9,605 nt of DNA from an uncultured Coriobacteriaceae bacterium (GCA_900549525.1 UWSJ01000068.1:1-9605); one strand, 5' to 3'. Positions 1-7,817 are shown, numbered from the stretch's first letter. Notes: generated by a model from the letters alone, not told the origin. Translations and numbers: made by a program.

Positions 1-1884
<1,884 letters not shown>

Positions 1885-3171
1885 TTAGAAGCGCCTCCCC
1901 TCGCGGACGTCGATGGCAAGGTAGTCGGGGTCGCCCTCGATGAGACGACGGAACGCCTCGAAGAGGTACGTGGCGTCGTGCGGGCCGGGCGAGGCCTCGG
2001 GGTGGTACTGCACGGAGAAGCACGGCTGGTCGAGGAACTGGATGCCCTCGGGCGTGCCGTCGTTGAGGTTCACGTGCGTGAGGCGGATGCGACCGAAGTC
2101 CTTCGACTGGACGACCGGTGCGATGCGGCGCTCGGACCAGAAGCGCCAGTCGGCCGTGCCGGTGGCCTTGAAGGCGTCGACCGTCTCCTGGCCACCCGAG
2201 AACTCGGGCACGAAGTCGCCGATGGTCTGGTACTCGAGACCGTAGTTGTGGTTCTGCGCCGTGACCTCCACCATGCCGGAGAGCAGGTTCATGACGGGCT
2301 GGTTGCCGCCGTGGTGGCCGTAGGGCAGCTTCTCGATGGCGGCGCCCGCGGCCTGGGAGATCATCTGGTGCCCCAGGCAGATGCCGAAGACGGGCGCCTT
2401 GCCGATGAGCTTGGTGACCTCGCTGTAGACGCTCGGCAGCTCGCGCGGGTCGCCGGGGCCGTTGGAAAGGAAGACGCCGTCGGGCCTGGCGGCGAGGATC
2501 TCCTCGGCCGTCGTGTCCCAGGGCACGACGCGCACGTCGAGGCCCACGCCCACGAGGCCGCGCAGGATGCCGCGCTTCTCGCCACAGTCGAGCGCGATGA
2601 CCTTGTAGGTCTTGCGAGGACGGTCGAGGTTGACCTTGGCCGAAACCTCGTAGGGCTCGGGCGTGGAGACCCTTGCCACCCAGTTGGTGTCCGAGATGGA
2701 CGGGGAGGCCTTCACGCGCGCCACGAGGCTCGCAGGGTCGAGGTCGGTCGTGGAGATGGCGCAGCGCATGGTACCGGCGTCACGGACGCGCAGGGTAAGC
2801 TCGCGGGTGTCGACGCCCTCGATGGCCACGATGCCGTGCTCGGCCAGGAAGTCGGGCAGGGTGCCCTCGCTTCGCCAGTTGTTGGGCGTGTGGCACATGT
2901 CGTGCACGACGACGCCGGCAAGCGCGGTGCCCGTGGACTGCATGTCCTCGGCGCACACGCCGTAGTTTCCAATCTGGGGATAGGTGAAGGCCACGACCTG
3001 CCCGGCATAGGACGGGTCGGTGATGACCTCCTGGTAGCCCGACATGGAGGTGTTGAAGACGAGCTCGCCAAACGTCTCGCCCGTGGCCCCCACCGAGAGG
3101 CCCTCGAAGGTCGTTCCGTCCTCCAGCGCGAGAAGCGCGCGGGTGGCGTCACCTGCCAGCAGTGGGTTCAC
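1885..3171 (-). CDS. carA: Carbamoyl-phosphate synthetase small (glutaminase) subunit
   Basis: CarA hydrolyses glutamine and passes ammonia to CarB. The 428-aa product has the small-subunit N-terminal domain (LALEDGTTFEG at 14-24, FNTSMSGYQEVITDPSY at 39-55) and a class I glutamine amidotransferase domain: FLSNGPGDP at 234-242, GICLGHQ with nucleophile C265, GHHGGN at 285-290, TAQNH at 304-308, and H390/E392 in QYHPEASPGPHD. The triad is complete, so glutaminase activity is expected. E. coli CarA is 382 aa; most of the excess is an extra segment at about 315-358, between QNH and RLTH. The start is GTG at 3171, chosen because AAAGGGG lies 5 nt upstream and only about 12 residues precede the family's first conserved block. 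An ATG at 3175 is out of frame. It heads the carAB operon and sits behind a leader with an attenuator-like structure. Confidence 0.97.
   Translation of the reverse strand: MNPLLAGDATRALLALEDGTTFEGLSVGATGETFGELVFNTSMSGYQEVITDPSYAGQVVAFTYPQIGNYGVCAEDMQSTGTALAGVVVHDMCHTPNNWRSEGTLPDFLAEHGIVAIEGVDTRELTLRVRDAGTMRCAISTTDLDPASLVARVKASPSISDTNWVARVSTPEPYEVSAKVNLDRPRKTYKVIALDCGEKRGILRGLVGVGLDVRVVPWDTTAEEILAARPDGVFLSNGPGDPRELPSVYSEVTKLIGKAPVFGICLGHQMISQAAGAAIEKLPYGHHGGNQPVMNLLSGMVEVTAQNHNYGLEYQTIGDFVPEFSGGQETVDAFKATGTADWRFWSERRIAPVVQSKDFGRIRLTHVNLNDGTPEGIQFLDQPCFSVQYHPEASPGPHDATYLFEAFRRLIEGDPDYLAIDVREGRRF
1894..1900 (-). promoter_or_regulatory. Ribosome binding site of carB inside the end of carA
   Basis: GGGGAGG on the minus strand lies in the last codons of carA, 9 nt before the carB GTG. 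It supports the GTG start of carB, which directly abuts the carA stop, and it implies translational coupling of the two subunits. Confidence 0.75.
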
Positions 3172-3219
3172 GCATACCCCTTTCTGTTGCCGCCGCGTAC
3201 GACGACCGGGTTCGGCACG

Positions 3220-3251
3220 AAAAAAGACGCTCGGCTCGATGAGCTGGCGTC
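3220..3251 (-). terminator. Rho-independent terminator in the carA leader (attenuator)
   Basis: Read on the minus strand, GACGC-CA-GCTC-ATC-GAGC-CGA-GCGTC is followed directly by TTTTTT (3225-3220). A 5-bp outer stem, a small internal loop, a 4-bp inner stem and an unbroken U-tract make a good intrinsic terminator. It lies downstream of the carA promoter and about 48 nt before the carA start, with no gene ending there, so its natural role is attenuation of carAB transcription. Confidence 0.75.
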
Positions 3252-3290
3252 CCCCAAGGCGGGCTCAGCGGCCCCGTGCAACCCGGACGC
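3247..3290 (-). promoter_or_regulatory. Candidate antiterminator of the carA leader
   Basis: In the minus-strand RNA, GCGUC plus CGGGUU (3290-3280) can pair with AGCCCG (3265-3260) and GACGC (3251-3247). This gives 11 bp with one wobble, a 14-nt loop and an 8-nt bulge. It uses the 5' arm of the terminator, so the two structures exclude each other. I see no clear match to the PyrR-binding loop known from Bacillus, so the effector (PyrR, another protein, or translation) is unknown. Confidence 0.45.
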
Positions 3291-3394
3291 TGCCGCATGC
3301 GCGACGACGTTCCAAGCCTATGCCATCAGCCGCCACCGTGGCCGGCCTATCCGCCTTGCAGGTATCCCGTACCGTGCTTAAAGGTCGAGGGCAT

Positions 3395-3423
3395 AGTATA
3401 CGCGCGCCCGTCCGATGCGTCAC
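3395..3423 (-). promoter_or_regulatory. Promoter of carAB
   Basis: GTGACG (-35, 3423-3418, 4 of 6 consensus bases), a 17-bp spacer and TATACT (-10, 3400-3395, 5 of 6) point toward carA. Transcription would start near 3388 and yield a leader of about 215 nt. Confidence 0.65.
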
Positions 3424-3513
3424 CATGAATCAGGCTCCGTAACGTAGCGGTCATGAAACGCACGAAGGGAATGCGGCCCGCCCCGGCATCCATGTGGTCG
3501 CCTGTCGTGGCGC

Positions 3514-3541
3514 TTGACTTTCCCGTAGGTGGGAACATACT
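3514..3541 (+). promoter_or_regulatory. Promoter of the plus-strand membrane-protein gene
   Basis: TTGACT (3514-3519, 5 of 6 consensus bases), a 16-bp spacer and CATACT (3536-3541, 4 of 6) lie about 45 bp before the ATG at 3585. A start near 3548 would exclude the longer in-frame start at 3453, and so helps decide the gene's start. Confidence 0.55.
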
Positions 3542-3584
3542 GCCGTGCGTTTTAGAAGCACAAGAAGGGCACGGCGAGAGACTC

Positions 3585-4475
3585 ATGGGCAGCAGGGAAT
3601 CCGAGCATGAGAGCAAGGCTTCGATCTCGGCGTCGCAGGTGATCGCCGCGGCGCTCGGCGGGGTCACCTCCGTGGCGCTTGCTTCGGAAATTGGCGGGAT
3701 GGGTTCGCTCATAGGCGCCGTGGCGGCAGCCGTGGTCTCGTGCGTGGCCCCCGCGGTCTATGGCCCCATCCTCGAGAGATCCGCCGACAAGCTGCGCTCG
3801 CTGCACGACGGCACGGGCCGGGCAGAGGATGGCGGCTACGACGCCAGCTCGCACGACCCGGGCACCACCGACATCGCACGCGCCGGGCACGGCAAGCACG
3901 CCGCCCTCGACCCGCGCGAGGCGGCCCAGCTGCGCGTGGCTCGCGACACCGGAACGCCCACGGCCCGCACTGCCGCAGGCACGCGCATCGCCCCCGAGGG
4001 GCTCAGGCACGCGGCGGCGGCACGCCGCCGCGAGGTGCTCAGGCGCCGCATGACCGTGGCCGCCATAGCAACGTCGCTCGTGACCGTGGCCATCACCGCA
4101 GGCGTCATCTCGCTGGCCACCGGGGGCAGGGGGCTTGGAAGCCGCCCCGGCCAGCCCTCGCAGCAGGCGGCGACCACCGCCGCCACGACGCAGACTGCCG
4201 CAACCTCGCGCGCCGCCACGCAGGCACAGACGCAGCACGCCGCGCAGAGCACGACGCCGGCGTCGTCCACCACGGAGTCCGCCTCGGGTTCCAAATCCGC
4301 CTCGACCGCCAGCGCCGCAAACGGTCCGGCCGCCGCCTCTCCCACCAACTCCGACAAGAGCGCAGCAGCCATTCCGTCGGCCGAGCAGGGGTCATCGTCC
4401 GCGTCGACGAACCCGGCGAACCCGTCGGGCGCCAGGGGATCAGCCGCAGCGGCAGGCGGCACCTCGGCGAACTAG
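3585..4475 (+). CDS. Uncharacterised membrane protein with Ala/Ser/Thr-rich tail
   Basis: This 296-aa protein has no function I can name. Residues 12-62 form a Gly/Ala-rich hydrophobic block that could be a membrane hairpin bending at EIGGMGS, followed by VYGPILERSADKLRSL. The block resembles an uncharacterised family I recall from Actinobacteria, where a similar glycine-rich hydrophobic stretch ends in a short basic helix. Residues 70-155 are polar, ending in the basic run RRREVLRRR. Residues 156-180 are a clear transmembrane helix, and 181-296 are low-complexity Ala/Ser/Thr/Gln/Pro. By the positive-inside rule the tail should be outside the cell, perhaps as a glycosylated stalk; this is inference. 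ATG 3585 is preferred because a promoter lies at 3514-3541; only a weak GGCGAGAG precedes it. An in-frame start at 3453 would add 44 unconvincing residues. The gene converges on mtnN with 10 bp between and no visible terminator. Confidence 0.75.
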   Translation: MGSRESEHESKASISASQVIAAALGGVTSVALASEIGGMGSLIGAVAAAVVSCVAPAVYGPILERSADKLRSLHDGTGRAEDGGYDASSHDPGTTDIARAGHGKHAALDPREAAQLRVARDTGTPTARTAAGTRIAPEGLRHAAAARRREVLRRRMTVAAIATSLVTVAITAGVISLATGGRGLGSRPGQPSQQAATTAATTQTAATSRAATQAQTQHAAQSTTPASSTTESASGSKSASTASAANGPAAASPTNSDKSAAAIPSAEQGSSSASTNPANPSGARGSAAAAGGTSAN

Positions 4476-4485
4476 CGCCTCCCCG

Positions 4486-5196
4486 CTAACGCCCCACGAG
4501 CGGCAGGGCCTCGAGCACGACCGAGGCGCAGCGACGCGCCGCGGCCTTCTCAAACTCCGCGTAGGACACCGACCCCGAGCCGTCGGCCTTGTCGGAGATG
4601 GCGCGCACCACGACAAACGGGACACCGGAGAGATGGCACACGTGGGCGATCGCCGCCCCCTCCATCTCGCAGCAGAGCCCGCCAAACGTCTCGGCCACGC
4701 GAGCCTTCGCCTCCGTCGACCCAATGAACTGGTCGCCCGAGCACACGCGACCCTCGAACACCTGCACGTCGGGAGCGGCCCTGCGCACCGCAGCCGTCAC
4801 GGTCGCCCGAAGCGTCTCGTCGGCATCAAACGCAACAAGATGCAGGTCAGGATGCTCACCAGGCTGGTATCCCAGGGCCGTCACGTCCATGTCGTGCTCA
4901 ACCGCGTCGGCGGAGACCACGATGTCCCCCACCTCGATGCGGTTGTCGAGCGAGCCCGCCACGCCCGTGTTGATAACGTGCGTGACGGCAAGCTGCGTCG
5001 TGAGCACCGTGGCGCACATGGCTGCGTTCACCTTCCCCACACCACAGCGGGCAACCACCACGTTGGTCTCTCCGACGGTGCCTTCCACGAGCTCCATGCC
5101 GGCAACCTCGTACGCGTTCGCACCCGACAGCCTCGACTTCAGCAGCTCAACCTCGGAGTCCATCGCCCCGATGAGCCCAACCTTGACCCTGCCCAT
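4486..5196 (-). CDS. mtnN: 5'-Methylthioadenosine/S-adenosylhomocysteine nucleosidase
   Basis: The enzyme cleaves the glycosidic bond of methylthioadenosine and S-adenosylhomocysteine, releasing adenine. This clears inhibitory by-products of polyamine synthesis and SAM-dependent methylation in the cytosol. The 236-aa product matches the family's usual length of about 230. VGLIGAMDSEVELL at 6-19 contains E15 (E. coli E12), CGVGKVNAA at 51-59 is the phosphorylase-superfamily loop, NTGVAGSL lies at 76-83, CCEMEGAAIAHVC at 175-187 holds the substrate-binding M178/E179, and RAISDKAD at 198-205 carries the acid D202 (E. coli D197). The ATG at 5196 has GGGGAGG 4 nt upstream. It follows the peroxide-defence unit on the same strand but is separated by a strong terminator, so it probably has its own promoter, which I could not place with confidence. 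Confidence 0.95.
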   Translation of the reverse strand: MGRVKVGLIGAMDSEVELLKSRLSGANAYEVAGMELVEGTVGETNVVVARCGVGKVNAAMCATVLTTQLAVTHVINTGVAGSLDNRIEVGDIVVSADAVEHDMDVTALGYQPGEHPDLHLVAFDADETLRATVTAAVRRAAPDVQVFEGRVCSGDQFIGSTEAKARVAETFGGLCCEMEGAAIAHVCHLSGVPFVVVRAISDKADGSGSVSYAEFEKAAARRCASVVLEALPLVGR

Positions 5197-5257
5197 ATGC
5201 CCTCCCCTATGTCGACGTCACTGAAGACGATGCCGAATGCCGCGAGAAAGAGCAAGC

Positions 5258-5292
5258 GGCAGGCCGAGGGAACCGCAATCCCCCGGCCCGCC
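5258..5292 (-). terminator. Terminator of the ahpC-reductase unit
   Basis: Fourteen contiguous pairs (5292-5279 with 5271-5258) close a 7-nt loop, followed on the minus strand by a T-rich stretch, GCTTGCTCTTTCT. Two pairs are G-U in minus-strand RNA but become A-C mismatches in plus-strand RNA, so the hairpin favours the minus direction. It begins 26 nt after the stop codon of the flavoprotein gene. The U-tract is imperfect. Confidence 0.7.
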
Positions 5293-5318
5293 ACGTCGTC
5301 GAAGCTATCGACAGCCCG

Positions 5319-6998
5319 CTACCCGATGATCCGCAGGAGCTCGGAGAGGCCCTTCTTGCCGAAGGCGACCTCCTCCTTGCCACCCTCGTCCACCACGAGA
5401 CACGGCACGCTCATGACGTTGAACTCGTCCTTGAGGTTGCCGAAGTGGTTGATGTCGTAGACGTCGGCCGTGACCTCGGCGTTGTCGGCCGCGATGCGCT
5501 GGGCAGCCGTGACCACCTCGGGGCACATGGTGCACGAGAGGCCCACGAGCACGCGCAGGCGCACGGGCCTGTCGATGGCGGCGATGGCCGCACGGTCCTC
5601 GTCGGCGATGGGCTGGCCGGGGCCGGCGGCGTTATAGAGCCCCAGCACGAAGCTCGTGAACTCGTGGCCACCCGGCACGCCGTGGAACGCCAGGCCGGAG
5701 GGCGTGCCGTCCGAGCGCACCACGGCCACGTACGGCAGCTCCTCGGGGGCATCGGCGCTCGTGTCCGCTCGCTCGACGGTAAGCTTGCCCGTGAGCTTCG
5801 CAAGCTCGGTCATGTAGCCCTCGAGCTCGGTCGAGACAGCGCGGTCGTCAAGGTGCAGCGCCAGCGTGAGCGGGTTCGCCATGCGCGAGAACACCGCGTT
5901 CAGCTGTGCCAGCATCGCGTCGTCGAAGAGCGAACCGGACGCAGCGGCGCGCGTGGGCTCGCCGCCGGCCGCGGGCTTGGGAGCCGCGCTGTCCTCGGGC
6001 TCGGCCCGCGGGCGGCTCACGGGAGCCTGGGGCACGAGGCCCGTCCGCTCCTGGGCGGCCTTGAGGTAGCGCTCCATCTCGGTAGCAGTCGTGGCGGCCT
6101 GGCCCACGGCCGTCGCCACCTGACGCAGGGGCTTCTCGCACACGTCGCCCGCGGCGAAGAGGCCGTCTGCCGTGGTCTTCTGGTGCGCGTCGGTCACGAT
6201 GTAGCCTTGGTCGTCAACCTTGGCGATGCCGTCCGCAAGCTCGGTGGCCGGTGCGTAGCCCACGAACACGAAGATGCCGAAGGTCTCGCCCGGCTTGGCC
6301 TCGTAGGTGGCCTGCTCGCCTGTCTTGTCGTTGCGGTAGACGAGCCTGCGAAGGGCCGAGTCGCCCATGGCCTCGACGATCTCGGTGTTGTAGAGCACGG
6401 TGATCTTGTCGTTGGCCTTGGTCTCCTCGGCGGCTGCGGGGGCGCAGGTGAAGTCGTCGCCGCGCACGAGGACGGTCACGTGACGAGCGTACTTGGTGAG
6501 GAAGACGCTCTCCTCTGCCGCCGCAAAGCCGCCGCCCACCACGAAGACGTCCTTGCCGGTGAAGAACTCGCCGTCGCAGGTAGCGCAGTAGGCGACGCCG
6601 TGGCCGCGGAACTCTTCCTCGCCCTTGAAGCCCACGTGACGCGGGGAGGCGCCGGTGGCCATGAGCACGGCAAAGCACGGGATGTCGCCCTTGGTGGTAT
6701 GGACGTGCTTGACGTCACCGGAGAGGTCGAGGCCCGTGACCTCGGCGAGCATGAACTCGGCGCCGAAGGCCTCGGCCTGGCGCTGCATGGTGGCCGTGAG
6801 CTCCCTGCCCGAGGTGGAGAACACGCCCGGGTAGTTCACGACCTCGTCGGTGATGGTGATCTGGCCGCCAAAGTGCTCCCTCTCGACCACGAGCACGCGA
6901 TAGCGGGCGCGGGCGAGATAGATGGCCGCCGTAAGGCCTGCGGGTCCACCGCCCACGATGACGGCGTCATAGAGCTTGGAGACGTCAATGTCTGCCAT
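5319..6998 (-). CDS. Thioredoxin-reductase-like flavoprotein with C-terminal AhpF-type redox domain
   Basis: Probable electron donor to the AhpC encoded just upstream. Of 559 residues, 10-312 form a thioredoxin-reductase-type FAD/nucleotide domain: GGGPAG at 16-21, redox-active CATC at 138-141, GGGFAA at 155-160, and the FAD-contacting DGLFAAGDV at 278-286. A Pro/Ala-rich linker covers about 316-356. Residues 357-559 match the tandem thioredoxin folds that E. coli AhpF carries at its N-terminus: GHEFTSFVLGL at 444-454, LSCTMCPEVV at 487-496 (AhpF has CHNCPDVV) and the cis-Pro region NVMSVP at 527-532. The order is thus the reverse of AhpF. Where E. coli TrxB has HRRDGFRA for NADPH, this protein has VRGDDFTC, so the reductant is uncertain. 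The ATG at 6998 is chosen over 7016 because AAGGAG sits between them. Equivalent annotations: AhpF-like protein or TrxB fusion. Confidence 0.92.
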   Translation of the reverse strand: MADIDVSKLYDAVIVGGGPAGLTAAIYLARARYRVLVVEREHFGGQITITDEVVNYPGVFSTSGRELTATMQRQAEAFGAEFMLAEVTGLDLSGDVKHVHTTKGDIPCFAVLMATGASPRHVGFKGEEEFRGHGVAYCATCDGEFFTGKDVFVVGGGFAAAEESVFLTKYARHVTVLVRGDDFTCAPAAAEETKANDKITVLYNTEIVEAMGDSALRRLVYRNDKTGEQATYEAKPGETFGIFVFVGYAPATELADGIAKVDDQGYIVTDAHQKTTADGLFAAGDVCEKPLRQVATAVGQAATTATEMERYLKAAQERTGLVPQAPVSRPRAEPEDSAAPKPAAGGEPTRAAASGSLFDDAMLAQLNAVFSRMANPLTLALHLDDRAVSTELEGYMTELAKLTGKLTVERADTSADAPEELPYVAVVRSDGTPSGLAFHGVPGGHEFTSFVLGLYNAAGPGQPIADEDRAAIAAIDRPVRLRVLVGLSCTMCPEVVTAAQRIAADNAEVTADVYDINHFGNLKDEFNVMSVPCLVVDEGGKEEVAFGKKGLSELLRIIG

Positions 6999-7004
6999 GT
7001 CTAA

Positions 7005-7012
7005 CTCCTTCT
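7005..7012 (-). promoter_or_regulatory. Ribosome binding site fixing the start of the flavoprotein gene
   Basis: AGAAGGAG on the minus strand lies 6 nt before ATG 6998. An in-frame ATG six codons upstream (7016) would place this motif inside the coding region and has no comparable site of its own, so 6998 is the likely start. Confidence 0.8.
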
Positions 7013-7021
7013 CCACAAAGA

Positions 7022-7049
7022 GAGCCGCGCCGAGAGTTCGGCACGGCCC
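7022..7049 (-). other. Strong intergenic hairpin between ahpC and the flavoprotein gene
   Basis: Minus-strand positions 7049-7038 pair with 7033-7022 around a 4-nt loop (ACTC). This gives 12 bp with two wobble pairs, followed by TCTCTTTGTGG. It begins about 37 nt after the ahpC stop codon and ends about 10 nt before the next gene's ribosome binding site. It could be a partial terminator that lowers expression of the reductase relative to the peroxidase, or an RNA processing or 3'-end protection element. The U-tract is too broken for a confident terminator call. Confidence 0.55.
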
Positions 7050-7085
7050 GTCAAACGTGCGCTGGGGCTCTGTGAACCAGTTGGC

Positions 7086-7649
7086 CTACAGCTGGCCGAC
7101 GAGGTCCAGGGACGGCTTCAGGGTCTCCGCACCCGGCTGCCACTTGGCGGGGCAGACCTGGTCGCCGTGCTCGGCCACGAACTTCGCGGCCTGGACGAGG
7201 CGCAGCAGCTCCTTGGCGTTGCGGCCGATGCCGCCGGCGGTCACCTCGTAGACCTGGATCTTGCCCTCGGGGTCGACAATGAAGGCACCGCGCTCGGCAA
7301 GGCCGTCCGGCTCGATAAGCACGTCGAAGTCGCGGGAAAGGACGTGCGCCGGGTCGGCGAGCATCGGGTACTGGACCTTCTTGATGCGCTCGGACTCGTC
7401 ATGCCACGCCTTGTGCACGAAGTGGGTGTCGCAGGAGACGGAGTAGATCTCGCAGCCCTCGGCCTTGAAGGCATCGTAGTTCTCGGCAAGCTCCTCAAGC
7501 TCGGTGGGGCACACGAAGGTGAAGTCGGCCGGGTAGAAGAAGAACAGCGACCAGTGGCCAAGCGTGTCGGCCTTGGTGACGGTCTTGAAGTCCTCGTTCT
7601 GGTAGGCCTGGACGGTGAAGTCACCGATCTCGCGTCCGATCTGGGACAT
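7086..7649 (-). CDS. ahpC: Typical 2-Cys peroxiredoxin (alkyl hydroperoxide reductase C)
   Basis: AhpC reduces hydrogen peroxide, organic peroxides and peroxynitrite in the cytosol. The 187-aa length equals that of enterobacterial AhpC. FFYPADFTFVCPTE at 37-50 holds the peroxidatic C47 with P40 and T44. The conserved R120 and the resolving cysteine C166 in VCPAKW mark the typical 2-Cys class. TAGGIGRN at 137-144 and the C-terminal tail after C166 are as in family members that need a dedicated reductase, which here is the next gene. The ATG at 7649 is chosen because AAGGAG lies 6 nt upstream and MSQIGREIGDF matches the family N-terminus. An in-frame ATG at 7730 would add 27 unrelated residues. 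Its promoter overlaps that of the divergent PerR-type gene, so peroxide control is likely. Confidence 0.97.
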   Translation of the reverse strand: MSQIGREIGDFTVQAYQNEDFKTVTKADTLGHWSLFFFYPADFTFVCPTELEELAENYDAFKAEGCEIYSVSCDTHFVHKAWHDESERIKKVQYPMLADPAHVLSRDFDVLIEPDGLAERGAFIVDPEGKIQVYEVTAGGIGRNAKELLRLVQAAKFVAEHGDQVCPAKWQPGAETLKPSLDLVGQL

Positions 7650-7672
7650 GATGCGCTCCTTTTCTGTTGGAG

Positions 7673-7716
7673 GACCCTTCTTGTGAAGGACCGGGAACAC
7701 CACGCGGAGTATTCCC
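7673..7716 (-). other. Two adjoining hairpins in the ahpC 5' leader
   Basis: On the minus strand, GGGAATAC (7716-7709) pairs with GTGTTCCC (7700-7693) around an 8-nt loop. Immediately after it, GGTCCTTC (7692-7685) pairs with GAAGGGTC (7680-7673) around a 4-nt loop. Each stem is 8 bp, and the wobble pairs form only in minus-strand RNA, the direction of ahpC. The second stem ends 11 nt before the ahpC ribosome binding site. They may stabilise the mRNA or tune translation; no known regulatory RNA is recognised. Confidence 0.5.
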
Positions 7717-7765
7717 TTAGTGGCCCTCACACAGGTGCATTCGTATGCTACTGTATGCGAGTCAC

Positions 7766-7794
7766 TTGTCGTTATTAGTACTGAGTCTTATTAT
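7766..7794 (+). promoter_or_regulatory. Promoter of the PerR-type regulator gene
   Basis: TTGTCG (7766-7771, 4 of 6 consensus bases), a 17-bp spacer and TATTAT (7789-7794, 5 of 6) direct transcription rightward from about 7801, giving a leader of about 73 nt. Its -10 box almost coincides with that of the opposing ahpC promoter. Confidence 0.55.
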
Positions 7795-7817
7795 TGTGAT
7801 GTGTTGCGAGATGTCAA
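7790..7817 (-). promoter_or_regulatory. Promoter of ahpC
   Basis: A perfect TTGACA (7817-7812), a 16-bp spacer and AATAAT (7795-7790, 5 of 6 consensus bases) direct transcription leftward from about 7783, giving a leader of about 134 nt. The AT-rich tract 7772-7795 around it holds TTATTA twice as a direct repeat (7772-7777 and 7788-7793) and a short dyad at AGTACT (7777-7782). Either could belong to a regulator site, but neither is a clean PerR or Fur box. Confidence 0.65.

Larger units (their letters stand above)
3172..3584. other. Divergent intergenic region between carA and the plus-strand membrane-protein gene
   Basis: About 410 bp hold no convincing gene. From left to right they contain the carA ribosome binding site, a terminator/antiterminator pair in the carA leader, the minus-strand carA promoter at 3395-3423, and a plus-strand promoter at 3514-3541. 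The stretch 3424-3513 between the two promoters shows no clear element. Open frames crossing this region on either strand lack ribosome binding sites and start outside plausible transcripts. Confidence 0.8.

Noticed and set aside
3349..3396. Possible 15-codon leader peptide next to the carA -10 box
   Set aside because: Its ATG lies immediately downstream of the -10 hexamer, upstream of the expected transcription start, so it would not be on the mRNA.
3453..3584. N-terminal extension of the membrane-protein gene from ATG 3453
   Set aside because: A good promoter lies inside the extension (3514-3541) and the added residues look non-coding, so ATG 3585 was chosen.
3347..3712. Minus-strand frame of 121 codons upstream of carA
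   Set aside because: It overlaps the divergent promoters and the start of the plus-strand gene, has no ribosome binding site and no recognisable family.
4165..4472. Tandem repeats or a CRISPR-like array in the Ala/Ser/Thr-coding region
   Set aside because: The bias is compositional; I found no regular repeat unit with spacers.
4135..5460. Plus-strand frame of 441 codons crossing the membrane-protein gene and mtnN
   Set aside because: Arg/Pro-rich out-of-frame reading that overlaps two well-supported genes on both strands.
5445..7004. Long plus-strand open frame antisense to the flavoprotein gene
   Set aside because: Same cause: the flavoprotein frame on the opposite strand has clear motifs, whereas this frame has none.
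7650..7730. N-terminal extension of ahpC from ATG 7730
   Set aside because: The family N-terminus and a strong ribosome binding site fit ATG 7649, and the extension would translate the leader hairpins.
7772..7795. PerR or Fur box in the ahpC-perR spacer
   Set aside because: The tract is AT-rich with TTATTA repeats but has no clean palindrome matching the Bacillus PerR or classical Fur box, so no operator is called.
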